From Xanthomonas populi (GTDB lineage: Bacteria; Pseudomonadota; Gammaproteobacteria; Xanthomonadales; Xanthomonadaceae): DNA of 63,094 nucleotides. Positions 34,154-44,234 of this stretch are shown here, one piece after another; the first letter of the stretch is position 1, and each line of letters begins with the position of its first letter. The notes under the pieces were generated by a model. That model made no database searches. It was given only the letters and a program-made list of their open reading frames with translations, and had not been told where the DNA came from. Where the stretch lies: NCBI RefSeq assembly GCF_002940065.1, contig NZ_MDEJ01000007.1, positions 1 to 63,094 on the forward strand. Direction: 5' to 3'. Both the position numbers and the translations under genes were made by a program.

Positions 34154-35025
34154 CAGAACGCCACCTGCAAGGAAAGATAGGGACCGCGCTGATCGGTGAG
34201 CGTGGCGACATCGCCAAGATCCGCCCAAGCCGCAGTGAACGACACATGCTTGCTGGGAAACCAGGCGACGAAGGCGTCTGCCCAGGACTGTTCGCGCGCG
34301 AAACTCAGGTTATCTGGTTTATCGCGATATTCCACGCCCACTGCCAGGGAGGGCGACAACATCACGGCAGCGCTGGCCTCGCCCACCAGCCGGTAGCTGT
34401 TGCGGCGATCTCCGCCAAAGCCGAGCAAGCCGGTCTGATTGGCGCGGGTGGCGCGCAGTGTGCCGTTTAACAACAGCTGATAACCGCCAACGCCTTGCAG
34501 AAATAACCGGCTGGCGCTGAAGTACACATCGGTGCCGTGATCGTCGCGCGCACCGAGCGCCAACGGCAGCGTGCCGTTGCGCAGACGCTTGTATTGCACA
34601 CCCAGGCTGATTTGCGGCGCGCGCCCGTACACAAGGTCGCCATCCAAGCGCAGCTTTGCGCCGAATACGTCCTGGCCCAGCGCATTCCACGGAAGACCCA
34701 ATCGATCCTGCAACGTGCCAAGATCCAGGCGTTGCCGCGCGAGCGAGAGTTCCAACCGGTTGCCGACCGTGAGTGCAGCACCCTGCACGTCGAGCCGGTA
34801 ATCGCCGCTGTCCACGTGGGTGGCGAACACGACGGTGGCGAGTTCATCGCGCGTGCCGTAGCCCGACAACGTGGCCCACGGCACGATGCCGCCGCCGCTG
34901 CTGCCTTCGATCATCGATACCCCACCGGTGGCAAGCAGACGTCCTTGTCCAGCGATCGCCAGCACCGGCACAATCGAAAAACCCAACACCGCCGCAGACA
35001 GCGTGGCACGCACCCGCTTGCTCAT
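34153..35025 (-). CDS. DUF3034 family protein, probable outer-membrane barrel
   Basis: A 290-residue exported protein with a signal peptide ending near VLAIAGQGRLLATGG. The body is dominated by alternating polar/hydrophobic strands and ends in LSLQVAF, a C-terminal phenylalanine typical of outer-membrane beta-barrels. Motifs such as GGVSMIEGSSGGGIVPWA match DUF3034, a family of unknown function. Start at 35025 (MSKRVRATL) overlaps the end of the GGDEF/EAL gene by 4 nt. It is the third gene of a four-gene coupled operon. Confidence 0.82.
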   Translation of the reverse strand: MSKRVRATLSAAVLGFSIVPVLAIAGQGRLLATGGVSMIEGSSGGGIVPWATLSGYGTRDELATVVFATHVDSGDYRLDVQGAALTVGNRLELSLARQRLDLGTLQDRLGLPWNALGQDVFGAKLRLDGDLVYGRAPQISLGVQYKRLRNGTLPLALGARDDHGTDVYFSASRLFLQGVGGYQLLLNGTLRATRANQTGLLGFGGDRRNSYRLVGEASAAVMLSPSLAVGVEYRDKPDNLSFAREQSWADAFVAWFPSKHVSFTAAWADLGDVATLTDQRGPYLSLQVAF

Positions 35026-37391
35026 CGTTGTGCTCCTGCCTGCGCGGCGGGTGCCAGATCGAGTTGACGGATGCACCAGGCAACCAGCGGCGCTTCTTCC
35101 AGCGGCGGCGCGTACAGATAGCCCTGCACCATGTCGCAGCCGTATCCACGCAGCAGCCCAAGCGCCGTGGCATTTTCCACGCCTTCGGCGATTACGCTCA
35201 ACCCGAGGTTATGCCCCAGATCAATCGTACTGCGCACGATGAACGCATCGTCGGTGCCTTCGGCCAATTGCATGACGAAACTCTTGTCGATCTTCAATTC
35301 GTTCACCGGCATGCGCTTGAGTTGCGCCAGCGAGGAATAACCGGTGCCGAAGTCGTCGATAGACAGGCGCACGCCGACGCTGCGCAACTGATGCAGCATG
35401 TGCAGGGCGAATTCGACATCGCGCATCAAGGCGCTTTCGGTTAATTCCAACGTGACAAGCTCGGCCGCCACCGCGTGATGCTCCAGAAGACCGCGCACGT
35501 AATCGGGCAAGCCGGGATCAGACAGATCCAGCGCGGAAAGATTGATCGCCATGCCCAGCTCCAAGCCTTGGCTGCACCATTGCGCCTGGCACCGCAGCGC
35601 TTCGTCCAGCACATAGCGGGTCAGCGGGTGGATCACCCCGGAGTGCTCGGCGAGCGGAATAAATTCGTCCGGGCCGATCGGACCGAGCACCGGGTGATGC
35701 CAGCGCACCAGCACCTCGACCTGCTCGACACGATCGCTGCGCAGGCAGATCTTGGGCTGGAAGCGCAAGGTCAACTCGTTGCTGGCGATGGCCTGGCGCA
35801 GATCGCCGGTAAGCCGTAGACGACGCAGATGCTGCTCGTCCTGGCCCAGGCGATACACGCTGCTGGCGCCGATGGTAGTGACATTTCCGCCCTGGCGACG
35901 TGCAATGTCGGCGCGACGCAGCAAGGTGTCCGGGTCGGCGCCATGTTCGGGGATCAAGGCGATGCCAATGCTGACTTCCAGCTGTATGCGCGCCTGCGGC
36001 AACGCCAGTGGACGACGCAGCTGCAGCAACAATCGCTGCGCATCCTGCTGCACGGTGGTCATATTGGCCTGCGCCACCACCACCATGAATTCATCGCTGC
36101 CCAGCCGCCCGACCACATTCGGCTCCTGCACGACCTCGGCAAGGCGGCGCCCTGCTTCGACCAGCACCTGATCGGCGAAGTCGTGCCCCAGGCTGTCGTT
36201 GAGTTCCTTGAAGCGCTCAAGATCCAGGATCAGCACGGCGGCGGTACCGCCCGAGGCCACGGTCTGGTCGACCACCTGTTGCAGCCGCTCCAGCAACCAG
36301 ATCCGATTGGGCAGGCCGGTCAAGGCATCGTGCCGCGCCTGATGCAGGATGTGCTGCTCGCGGCTGGCGATCTGCTGCTGCATGCGTCCGAAGCTGTCGG
36401 CCAGCTCGGCGAGTTCGCGTCCGGGCGGCACCTGCACGGCGGTGTGGTAATCGCCGCGCTGGATGCGTCTTGCTGCCTGCACCAATTGCGCAACCGGCTT
36501 GCTGACGCTGCGGGCGAGAAAAATCGCCACGCCAAGTGCGGCGGCCGTGGCCAGACCCGCCAATAAGAGAATGCGTAATTTGAGGATGCGATACGGTGCG
36601 ACCGCACGATCCAATGAGGCCTGCAAGGCGACCCGCACGTTGCTGTCACCCTGGATCGATTGCAGCTTGACCAGATAGCGCGCGTTGGCCAGCGTCAGCG
36701 GGATCGCTGCGCCCTGCAAACCTTCGGCAGCAGGAAGCTGCTTGGCGAACTCGGCACGTGCGGCCGGCTCCAACGTGGAGGCCAGTACGCGCACCGGCGG
36801 GCCATCGGTGAAGAAAGTCGCATCCAGCCCGGTCGTGCTGCGGAAATCCTGCGCAAGCCCATCGCCGGATTCGTTGCCGATCGCGATCCAGCCAACCCGA
36901 TTCGGCGCCAGCACTTGCACCACTGCCAGCCGCACGATGCGTGTATCCAATGCCACCACCCCGACCGCGCGTCCGTTGCGCTGCGCCTGCTGCAGCAAGG
37001 CCTGCACGGCACGCACTTGCTCGGCTTGCGGCAGATCCGCCACCCCGATCAGGAATTCGCCATCCGGCGACAACAGCAGTGCGGTCTGCGCCGACATGCG
37101 CGCGGCATGATTACGCAATGCCGACTGCATGGTCGGCACGTCGCCACTGGCAACCGCCGCACGAAAACCGAAATCGTCGGCCAGTACCGAGGCCGACTGC
37201 ATCAGCTGCTCGTCGCGGCGCACATTGATGCGTTCCCAGACGCGTTCGCCGATCTGCAATTCTTCGCCGAGCTGCGCCTTGACGCTGCGCTCGGTGGCGA
37301 CCTGCACTGCCATGAAGGTCAGCACTTGCGTGGCGAGCACCACCAGGACCACCAACGCCGCAATGCGGGTATGCAGGCGCATCGCCTTCAT
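35022..37391 (-). CDS. Membrane GGDEF/EAL c-di-GMP signalling protein
   Basis: A 789-residue sensor. Order: membrane helix at about 11-31, periplasmic domain of about 235 residues (Cache-like), second helix at about 271-293, HAMP to about 345, GGDEF domain to about 515, EAL domain to about 775. The GGDEF motif reads GSDEF (431-435) and the RxxD inhibitory site is not seen, so cyclase activity is doubtful. The EAL domain keeps EVLVR (559-563), NLS, TES, IDDFG (678-682), K and the EGVEN glutamate, so it should hydrolyse c-di-GMP. Gene starts and ends overlap both neighbours by 4 nt. Confidence 0.93.
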   Translation of the reverse strand: MKAMRLHTRIAALVVLVVLATQVLTFMAVQVATERSVKAQLGEELQIGERVWERINVRRDEQLMQSASVLADDFGFRAAVASGDVPTMQSALRNHAARMSAQTALLLSPDGEFLIGVADLPQAEQVRAVQALLQQAQRNGRAVGVVALDTRIVRLAVVQVLAPNRVGWIAIGNESGDGLAQDFRSTTGLDATFFTDGPPVRVLASTLEPAARAEFAKQLPAAEGLQGAAIPLTLANARYLVKLQSIQGDSNVRVALQASLDRAVAPYRILKLRILLLAGLATAAALGVAIFLARSVSKPVAQLVQAARRIQRGDYHTAVQVPPGRELAELADSFGRMQQQIASREQHILHQARHDALTGLPNRIWLLERLQQVVDQTVASGGTAAVLILDLERFKELNDSLGHDFADQVLVEAGRRLAEVVQEPNVVGRLGSDEFMVVVAQANMTTVQQDAQRLLLQLRRPLALPQARIQLEVSIGIALIPEHGADPDTLLRRADIARRQGGNVTTIGASSVYRLGQDEQHLRRLRLTGDLRQAIASNELTLRFQPKICLRSDRVEQVEVLVRWHHPVLGPIGPDEFIPLAEHSGVIHPLTRYVLDEALRCQAQWCSQGLELGMAINLSALDLSDPGLPDYVRGLLEHHAVAAELVTLELTESALMRDVEFALHMLHQLRSVGVRLSIDDFGTGYSSLAQLKRMPVNELKIDKSFVMQLAEGTDDAFIVRSTIDLGHNLGLSVIAEGVENATALGLLRGYGCDMVQGYLYAPPLEEAPLVAWCIRQLDLAPAAQAGAQR

Positions 37392-38077
37392 GGATGCGGC
37401 TTCTTCGGGTCGGCATGACGGAATTTGTCCTGCAGCAAGCGAGCGCGCTCATCGGGTGGTGCCACGATCGGTGCGCCTCCGGTGGTAGGGAGAGTTATGC
37501 GGCGCTGCACTGCATCGCGCGCAAGCACCAACGGCTCGGTGACCGCAGCCCCCTTGATACGCGGATGCCAGACCCGCAGCGTGTACTTGCCCACGGGCGC
37601 ATCCAGTTGCACGCGGCCGTCGCCACCGGTCTTGCCGAAATATGGCGTCTCAAGCACGACGATATAGCCAAGCATCCAGTCGTGAATATTGCAGCCAATC
37701 GTCACCAGGCCCGCCTGATCGAAACGGATCGGCGTGGCCTTGGTGCCCTGGAACAGCGGCAATTCGAAACGTTTGGCAGGCGAAAACGAATAGACCTGGT
37801 GGCGGATTTGGTCGTTGTTCGGAAAGCGCACCAAGGTGCCAGTCCGCACCGCCAGGACGGCGGGCACGAACTGCGAATTGACCTGATCCATCTCGGCGGT
37901 CTTGGACGCACTGGCTGCAGCGGGACGCGCCGGCTCCAGACTGACCACCGCATCGATCAACACGCCGCTGGCATCGACCACCGTCACACTGACCGGCGTT
38001 GCCACCGCAGCGCTTGCCGCGCAGTAAGCAAGCACTACCGAAACCGCACTGAGCTGGCTGAACAATGGCATCCGCAT
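37388..38077 (-). CDS. Periplasmic cupredoxin-like protein (methylamine-utilisation-type)
   Basis: A 229-residue exported protein with a signal peptide ending near ASAAVATP. The cupredoxin-type domain contains FPNNDQIRHQVYSF and IGCNIHDWMLGY: a His, then Cys-x2-His-x2-Met, the set expected for a type 1 copper site. It resembles proteins annotated as methylamine utilisation proteins, but no methylamine genes are nearby. The C-terminus is Pro- and Lys-rich. The start at 38077 has GAGGTG just upstream; it heads the operon with the GGDEF/EAL gene. Confidence 0.82.
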   Translation of the reverse strand: MRMPLFSQLSAVSVVLAYCAASAAVATPVSVTVVDASGVLIDAVVSLEPARPAAASASKTAEMDQVNSQFVPAVLAVRTGTLVRFPNNDQIRHQVYSFSPAKRFELPLFQGTKATPIRFDQAGLVTIGCNIHDWMLGYIVVLETPYFGKTGGDGRVQLDAPVGKYTLRVWHPRIKGAAVTEPLVLARDAVQRRITLPTTGGAPIVAPPDERARLLQDKFRHADPKKPHP

Positions 38078-38281
38078 GCGCCCGCACCTCATTGCAATCT
38101 GCAGCGGGCGCCAGGCGAGTCCGACGTTGCGCTGAGCATCAGATTGAATTATCGGCTGAGGTGAGCGCAAGCTTTAACATGCCAGGAGCGTAATTTTCTC
38201 AACAAAACTGTGGCGTTCGTCATTCCCCATGTTGCGAGCGCGGCTATTGGCTGCGCGCGCTGATAGATACCGCGCACTGGA

Positions 38282-39220
38282 TTACTTCAGCTTGATCTCG
38301 CGCAGACGCTCTTCCAGGAAGCCGTGCGCCGTGATCGGCTCGGGAGAGCGGCTGGAGTTATCGGCAGTAATGCACGAAGGCAGCACATCGATCAGAAAGT
38401 CCGGATTGGGGTGCAGGAAGAACGGCACTGAATAACGCGGCTTGCGCGCCTGCTCGCCCGGTGGATTGACCACACGATGGATGGTGGACGGGTACACATG
38501 GTTGGTCAGGCGTTGCAGCATGTCGCCGATATTGACCACGATAGTGTCGGCATTGGCGGTGAACGGCACCCACTCGCCCTCGTTGGAACGCACTTCCAGC
38601 CCGGCCGCACTGGCACCGACCAGCAAGGTGATGAAGTTGATGTCGCCATGCGCGCCGGCACGCACATTGGGAATTTCGTCGCTGGTGATCGGCGGGTAGT
38701 GGATCGGCCGCAGGATAGAGTTGCCGTTATTGGTCTTGTCGACGAAATAGTCCTGCGGCAGGCCGATATGCAATGCCAGCGCTGACAGCACGCGTGAGCC
38801 CAGCTGATCGAGCTGCTGGTACAGACGATAACCGCGCTCGCTGAAACCATCCACTTCTTCGGGCCACAGGTTCGGCGTCATCACCTCGCGATATGGCGAA
38901 TCGTCTGGAATCTCGCGGCCGATGTGCCAGAACTCCTTCAGATCGAAATGCTTGGAATCCTTGGCGGTTTCCACCCCGAACGCGGTGTACCCGCGCGCAC
39001 CACCGCTGCCTTCCACATGATAGCGGCGCTTGACCTCATCAGGCAGCGCGAAGAACGCCTTGAATACCTCGTAGGCGCCATCGATATCGGCTTGCGCAAT
39101 GCCGTGATTGCGGATGCCGGCAAACCCCCACTGCCGATAGACCGCACCGAGTTCGGCGACAAAGGCGTCGCGGTCGCTGTCGAAACGGGTGATATCCAGG
39201 GTCGGGATGCGGGCGCTCAT
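38282..39220 (-). CDS. Isopenicillin N synthase-like 2OG-Fe(II) oxygenase
   Basis: A 312-residue cytoplasmic dioxygenase. The iron ligands are visible as HGD in AGAHGDINFITLL and the distal His in STIHRVVNP; RYSVPFF is the 2-oxoglutarate-binding RxS motif. The N-terminal region (IPTLDITRF, NHGI) matches the DIOX-N domain. Substrate cannot be told from sequence. About 200 bp separate it from the cupredoxin operon. Confidence 0.9.
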   Translation of the reverse strand: MSARIPTLDITRFDSDRDAFVAELGAVYRQWGFAGIRNHGIAQADIDGAYEVFKAFFALPDEVKRRYHVEGSGGARGYTAFGVETAKDSKHFDLKEFWHIGREIPDDSPYREVMTPNLWPEEVDGFSERGYRLYQQLDQLGSRVLSALALHIGLPQDYFVDKTNNGNSILRPIHYPPITSDEIPNVRAGAHGDINFITLLVGASAAGLEVRSNEGEWVPFTANADTIVVNIGDMLQRLTNHVYPSTIHRVVNPPGEQARKPRYSVPFFLHPNPDFLIDVLPSCITADNSSRSPEPITAHGFLEERLREIKLK

Positions 39221-39268
39221 ATGGATATCTGCAGTCGAAGTCGAGGATTCGAGAGGAATGCCTGCTGC

Positions 39269-39358
39269 TCAGGACAGCAAGCGATACAACAAATAGAACG
39301 TGACGGCCTTCGCAAAGACCACGCATACACCAATGATTAGCGACTCACGCCGCGTCAC
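39269..39358 (-). CDS. Possible 29-residue single-helix membrane peptide
   Basis: A GTG at 39358, inside the 3' end of glmM in another frame, opens a 29-codon frame. It has a basic start (TRRES) and then a hydrophobic helix ([19 protein letters not shown]) ending RLLS. It fills the space between glmM and the oxygenase gene. No clear ribosome site is seen, and with only 30 codons a chance frame cannot be excluded. Confidence 0.35.
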   Translation of the reverse strand: MTRRESLIIGVCVVFAKAVTFYLLYRLLS

Positions 39359-40694
39359 GCACGGCACCAGAGAGTCGGTCCAGCGTGTCCTGCATCAGGC
39401 CTGCGTCGTCGGCTTCCACCGTCACGCGCACCACCGGCTCGGTGCCGGAGGGACGCAGAAAGGCGCGACCACGGCCCTGCACGGCGGCTTGCGCCTGTTG
39501 CAGCGCCTGCTGCACGCCAGCGGCTTCCACAATTGCTTTGGCGGCGCCGCCGTCCAGGCGCACGTTGACGGTCTGCTGCGGCACCTTGCTCAGGCTGCTC
39601 AAGGCCTCGCGCAGATTCTCACCATCGCGACCCAGGGCCTCAAGCACCTGCAGCGCGCTGACGATGCCATCGCCAGTGGTGGCGCGGTCTAGGCACAGCA
39701 GATGGCCGGAGGTTTCGCCACCCAGCGTGCCGCCACCTTCCACCAACGCCTGATGCACGTAGCGGTCACCAACTTTTGCGCGCTGGAACGGGATGCCCAA
39801 TGCAGCAAGCGCCTGTTCCAGGCCGTAGTTGGTCATCAGCGTGCCGACCACCGTGCCGGTGAGCCGGCCGCTGGCCTGCCAGGAGCGGGCAAGCATGTAG
39901 AGCAGATCGTCGCCATCGACCGGGTTGCCCTGATCGTCGGCCATCAGCACGCGGTCGCCATCGCCGTCGAAGGCGATGCCGAGTTGCGCGCCACTCTCGC
40001 GCACCTTGGCGGCGAGATTGTCGATATGCGTAGAGCCGACGCCGGCATTGATATTGAGGCCGTCGGGCGCGGCGCCGATGACGACCACGTCCGCACCGAG
40101 CTCGCGGAACAGCATCGGCGCGATGTGATACGTCGCCCCGTGCGCGCAGTCCAGCACCATGCGCAAGCCATGCAGGGTGAATCCGCGCGCCACGCTGGCC
40201 TTGCAGAATTCGATGTAACGGCCGATCGCATCGCGCGTGCGGATCGCCTTGCCCAGACGCTCCGATTCCACGGTGTGGAACGGCTCGTCGAGCGCGGCTT
40301 CGATCGCCGCTTCGGTCGCGTCGTCGAGCTTTTCGCCTTCGGCGGAAAAGAACTTGATGCCGTTGTCGTAATGCGGATTGTGCGAAGCGCTGATCACCAC
40401 ACCGGCGTCGGCGCGCAGGGTGTTGGTCAGGAACGCGATCGCCGGTGTCGGCATCGGGCCGATCAGCTGCACGTCGGCGCCAGCAGCGACCAAGCCGGCT
40501 TCCAATGCGGCTTCGAACATGTAACCGGAAATGCGGGTGTCCTTGCCGATCAATACCAGCGGGCGCTTGCTGCGTCCCTGGCTGAGCACGCGACCGAGCG
40601 CATTGCCCAGCTGCAGCACGAAATCGGCCGAGATCACGCCCTGCCCGACCCGACCGCGGATGCCGTCGGTCCCAAAATACTTGCGAGCGCTCAT
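39345..40694 (-). CDS. glmM: Phosphoglucosamine mutase
   Basis: A 449-residue alpha-D-phosphohexomutase converting glucosamine 6-phosphate to glucosamine 1-phosphate for UDP-GlcNAc synthesis. Seen: YFGTDGIRG at the N-terminus, ISASHNP with the phosphoserine (S104), the Mg-binding DGDGDR, and [11 protein letters not shown] in domain 4. Length matches the family. Confidence 0.98.
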   Translation of the reverse strand: MSARKYFGTDGIRGRVGQGVISADFVLQLGNALGRVLSQGRSKRPLVLIGKDTRISGYMFEAALEAGLVAAGADVQLIGPMPTPAIAFLTNTLRADAGVVISASHNPHYDNGIKFFSAEGEKLDDATEAAIEAALDEPFHTVESERLGKAIRTRDAIGRYIEFCKASVARGFTLHGLRMVLDCAHGATYHIAPMLFRELGADVVVIGAAPDGLNINAGVGSTHIDNLAAKVRESGAQLGIAFDGDGDRVLMADDQGNPVDGDDLLYMLARSWQASGRLTGTVVGTLMTNYGLEQALAALGIPFQRAKVGDRYVHQALVEGGGTLGGETSGHLLCLDRATTGDGIVSALQVLEALGRDGENLREALSSLSKVPQQTVNVRLDGGAAKAIVEAAGVQQALQQAQAAVQGRGRAFLRPSGTEPVVRVTVEADDAGLMQDTLDRLSGAVRDAA

Positions 40695-40764
40695 GCGGTG
40701 CGGTGTTCCTGCCGACGTGTGGACGCACGCATCAACGCGCGTGCGGCGGTCGCAGCGACCAGGG

Positions 40765-41649
<885 letters not shown>

Positions 41650-41856
41650 GCGTGTATGACAATCCATGCAGGGCGGCCATGTTAGCCGCAGAGGGGCGAC
41701 AGTCTAACGCGCTGCGGGAAAGCCGAGGTAGCGCGGAGGATGAATGTGGGGCCGGGATGGCCGCAGCCCGCGCTTGCGGCGAGGGCGCTCCAAGGCACGC
41801 GCGCCAGTGACGCGCAAGCAGTGCCTTCTCGCCCTGACGGGAGAGGAGCTTTGGTT

Positions 41857-42663
41857 TCAGGCTTGGTCGAGCGCTTGGCGCAGCGGGGTCAGGAAGACTT
41901 CGGCGCGTTCGCGGGCGCTGCGCACGTCGGTAGCTTCGGCCAGGGCGGCGACCAGGGCGCTGCCGACTACTACGCCGTCGGCATCTACGGCCATTGCGGC
42001 GGCGCTGGCGGCGTCCTTGATGCCGAAGCCGGCCACCACCGGGGCGCCGGCACGCCGGCGCAGCTGGCGCAGGCGGTCGCCTGCCGCGTTGGTGTCGAGC
42101 AGATTCGAGGCGCCGGTGACGCCGGCGAAGCTGACGTAATACAGATAGCCCTGGGCGCTGCTGCACAGCATGTCCAGGCGCTCTTCACTGGTGGTAGGCG
42201 ATGCCAGCGCGATCAGGGCCAGGCCGACCTCGGTGAAGATGCCGCGGGTCTCGGCCGCTTCTTCGGGCGGCAGATCGACCAATAGCAGGCCATCCACACC
42301 GGCGGCGACGGCCGATTCGGCAAAACGCCTTGTGCCGTGTATCTCGATCGGGTTGAGGTAGCCCATCAGCACCACCGGCGTGGTGGCGTCTTCGCGGCGG
42401 AATGCGTGCACCGCTTCCAGCACATAGGCCAGGCCGGCGCCACGGCCCAGCGCGCGTTCAGAGCTGCGCTGGATGGTGGGGCCGTCCGCCATCGGGTCTG
42501 AAAACGGCACGCCGAGTTCGATGACATCGGCACCGGCACGCACCAGCGCGTGCATCACCGGCACGGTGGCTTCCAGCGACGGGTCGCCGGCGGTGATGAA
42601 GGGAATGAGCCCCTTGCGGCCATCGGCACGCAGACGTTGAAACGTTTCGTCGATACGACGCAT
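41857..42663 (-). CDS. trpA: Tryptophan synthase alpha chain
   Basis: A 268-residue TIM barrel that cleaves indole-3-glycerol phosphate to indole, passed to TrpB. Catalytic Glu and Asp lie in VIELGVPFSDPMADGP and LLLVDLPPEE; the phosphate loop is VVAGFGIKDA. Separated from trpB by 246 bp that hold a broken small gene. Confidence 0.98.
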   Translation of the reverse strand: MRRIDETFQRLRADGRKGLIPFITAGDPSLEATVPVMHALVRAGADVIELGVPFSDPMADGPTIQRSSERALGRGAGLAYVLEAVHAFRREDATTPVVLMGYLNPIEIHGTRRFAESAVAAGVDGLLLVDLPPEEAAETRGIFTEVGLALIALASPTTSEERLDMLCSSAQGYLYYVSFAGVTGASNLLDTNAAGDRLRQLRRRAGAPVVAGFGIKDAASAAAMAVDADGVVVGSALVAALAEATDVRSARERAEVFLTPLRQALDQA

Positions 42664-42701
42664 TGAAAGACCTTGAAAAAGTTAGCTGCGGTGCGACCGC
42701 A

Positions 42702-42910
42702 TCAATGGATGCCCTGGTAGATGGGCGTGGGCAGTTCGGTCAACGCCTGTGCGTGGACCTCGACGTCGAAACTGTCCAGGCAACAGCCGCAGCCGCTGTT
42801 TTCCGTGCACGTACGAATCTGCGGCGCCCAGCGGTCCAGCCAGCGAACAGCAGGTCCTTATCGCCGGGATGGTCCGCCAGCGCGGTTACCGTGCCGTGCC
42901 GCAGCGACAT
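42702..42910 (-). pseudogene. Frameshifted small Cys-rich gene between trpB and trpA
   Basis: An ATG at 42910 shares a base with the trpB stop (TGATG), and 22 codons read [20 protein letters not shown] plus LF. In that frame the rest is poor. In the frame shifted by one base, from about 42844, the text reads RWLDRWAPQIRTC and continues to CGCCLDSFDVEVHAQAL and a stop at 42702, with good codon usage. One missing base (TTCCGC to TTCGC) would join them into a 69-residue protein. Function unknown. Confidence 0.55.
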
Positions 42911-44127
42911 CAGACCTGCAGGCCTTCGCGCGCGGCGATGGTGTGCATGTCCTTGTCGCCGCGGCCGGACAGGTTGCACAGGATCAATGCGTCCTTGGGC
43001 AAATCGCGCGCCAGCTTGATCGACTGTGCCACCGCATGGCTTGATTCGAGTGCGGCCAGAATGCCTTCGGTATGCGCCAGCAGATGGAACGCGGCCATCG
43101 CTTCGTCATCGGTGATGCCCTGGTACACCGCACGACCGCTGTCGGACAGGAACGAATGCTCCGGGCCGACGCCCGGGTAATCCAGGCCGGCGGAGATCGA
43201 ATGGGTTTCGGTGATCTGGCCGTCGCCGTCGCAGATCACATAGGTGCGGTTGCCATGCAGCACACCGGGGCGGCCGGCTGCGATGGAGGCGGCATGACGG
43301 CCGGTGGCGATGCCGTCGCCCGCCGCTTCAGCGCCGTAGATCTTGACGCCCGGGTCGTTGAGGAATGCATGGAACAAACCGATCGCATTGCTGCCGCCGC
43401 CGACGCAGGCGCTGAGCGCATCCGGCAGCCGACCGTAGTCTTCCAGCATCTGCGCGCGCGCCTCACGACCGACGATCGCGTTGAAGTCGCGCACCATGCG
43501 CGGATACGGATCCGGGCCGGCAACGGTACCGATAATGTAGAAGGTGTCCTGCACGTTGGTGACCCAGTCGCGCATCGCTTCGTTGAGCGCGTCCTTGAGC
43601 GTGGCCGAGCCGGAGGTCACCGGTATCACCGTCGCGCCGAGCAGCTTCATGCGGTAGACGTTGATCTTCTGCCGCTCGATATCGGTGGCGCCCATGTAGA
43701 CCACGCACTCCAGGCCCAGCCGCGCGGCGACCGTGGCACTGGCCACGCCGTGCTGGCCGGCGCCGGTTTCGGCAATGATGCGGGTCTTGCCCATGCGGCT
43801 GGCCAGCAAGGCCTGGCCGATGGTGTTGTTGATCTTGTGCGCGCCGGTGTGGTTGAGGTCTTCGCGCTTGAGCAGGATCTGCGCCCCGCCTACTTCCCGG
43901 CTCAGGCGCTCGGCGTGGTAGATCGGGCTGGGCCGGCCGACGTAATGCTTGAGATCCTTGTCGTATTCGCCCATGAAGGCCGGGTCCTGGCGCGCCTGGT
44001 CGTAGGCGGCGGACAGTTCCTGCAATGGGCCGATCAAGGTCTCGGCGACGAACCGACCACCGAATTTGCCGAAGTGGCCGGCAGCGTCCGGATAGGCGTA
44101 AAAGTCACTGATAGGCTGGGCCGACAT
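42910..44127 (-). CDS. trpB: Tryptophan synthase beta chain
   Basis: A 405-residue PLP enzyme joining indole and serine to give tryptophan. The PLP lysine is in [29 protein letters not shown] and the C-terminal SGRGD loop are present. Start at 44127 has GGAGGA upstream; the in-frame 35-codon extension would run through the LysR operator and is rejected. Divergent from the LysR gene. Confidence 0.98.
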   Translation of the reverse strand: MSAQPISDFYAYPDAAGHFGKFGGRFVAETLIGPLQELSAAYDQARQDPAFMGEYDKDLKHYVGRPSPIYHAERLSREVGGAQILLKREDLNHTGAHKINNTIGQALLASRMGKTRIIAETGAGQHGVASATVAARLGLECVVYMGATDIERQKINVYRMKLLGATVIPVTSGSATLKDALNEAMRDWVTNVQDTFYIIGTVAGPDPYPRMVRDFNAIVGREARAQMLEDYGRLPDALSACVGGGSNAIGLFHAFLNDPGVKIYGAEAAGDGIATGRHAASIAAGRPGVLHGNRTYVICDGDGQITETHSISAGLDYPGVGPEHSFLSDSGRAVYQGITDDEAMAAFHLLAHTEGILAALESSHAVAQSIKLARDLPKDALILCNLSGRGDKDMHTIAAREGLQV

Positions 44128-44188
44128 GGGAATCCTCCGCAGCGATGCTGTCATACGAGAAGCAAGCACTTTAGCGCAGCCAGCCAGT

Positions 44189-44209
44189 GCAATAAATCGA
44201 TAAGATTGC
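44189..44209. promoter_or_regulatory. LysR-type operator (T-N11-A) between trpB and the LysR gene
   Basis: GCAAT at 44189-44193 and ATTGC at 44205-44209 form a perfect inverted repeat with an 11-bp spacer, the standard LysR recognition form. It lies 26 bp from the LysR start and 62 bp from trpB, the right place for divergent control as in Pseudomonas trpI-trpBA. Confidence 0.65.
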
Positions 44210-44234
44210 CGCAACCTGTGACCTGGACTCACAT

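Noticed and set aside
32850-34247. 465-codon open frame on the minus strand
   Set aside because: Antisense to the SDR gene and out of frame with the globin gene; no domain.
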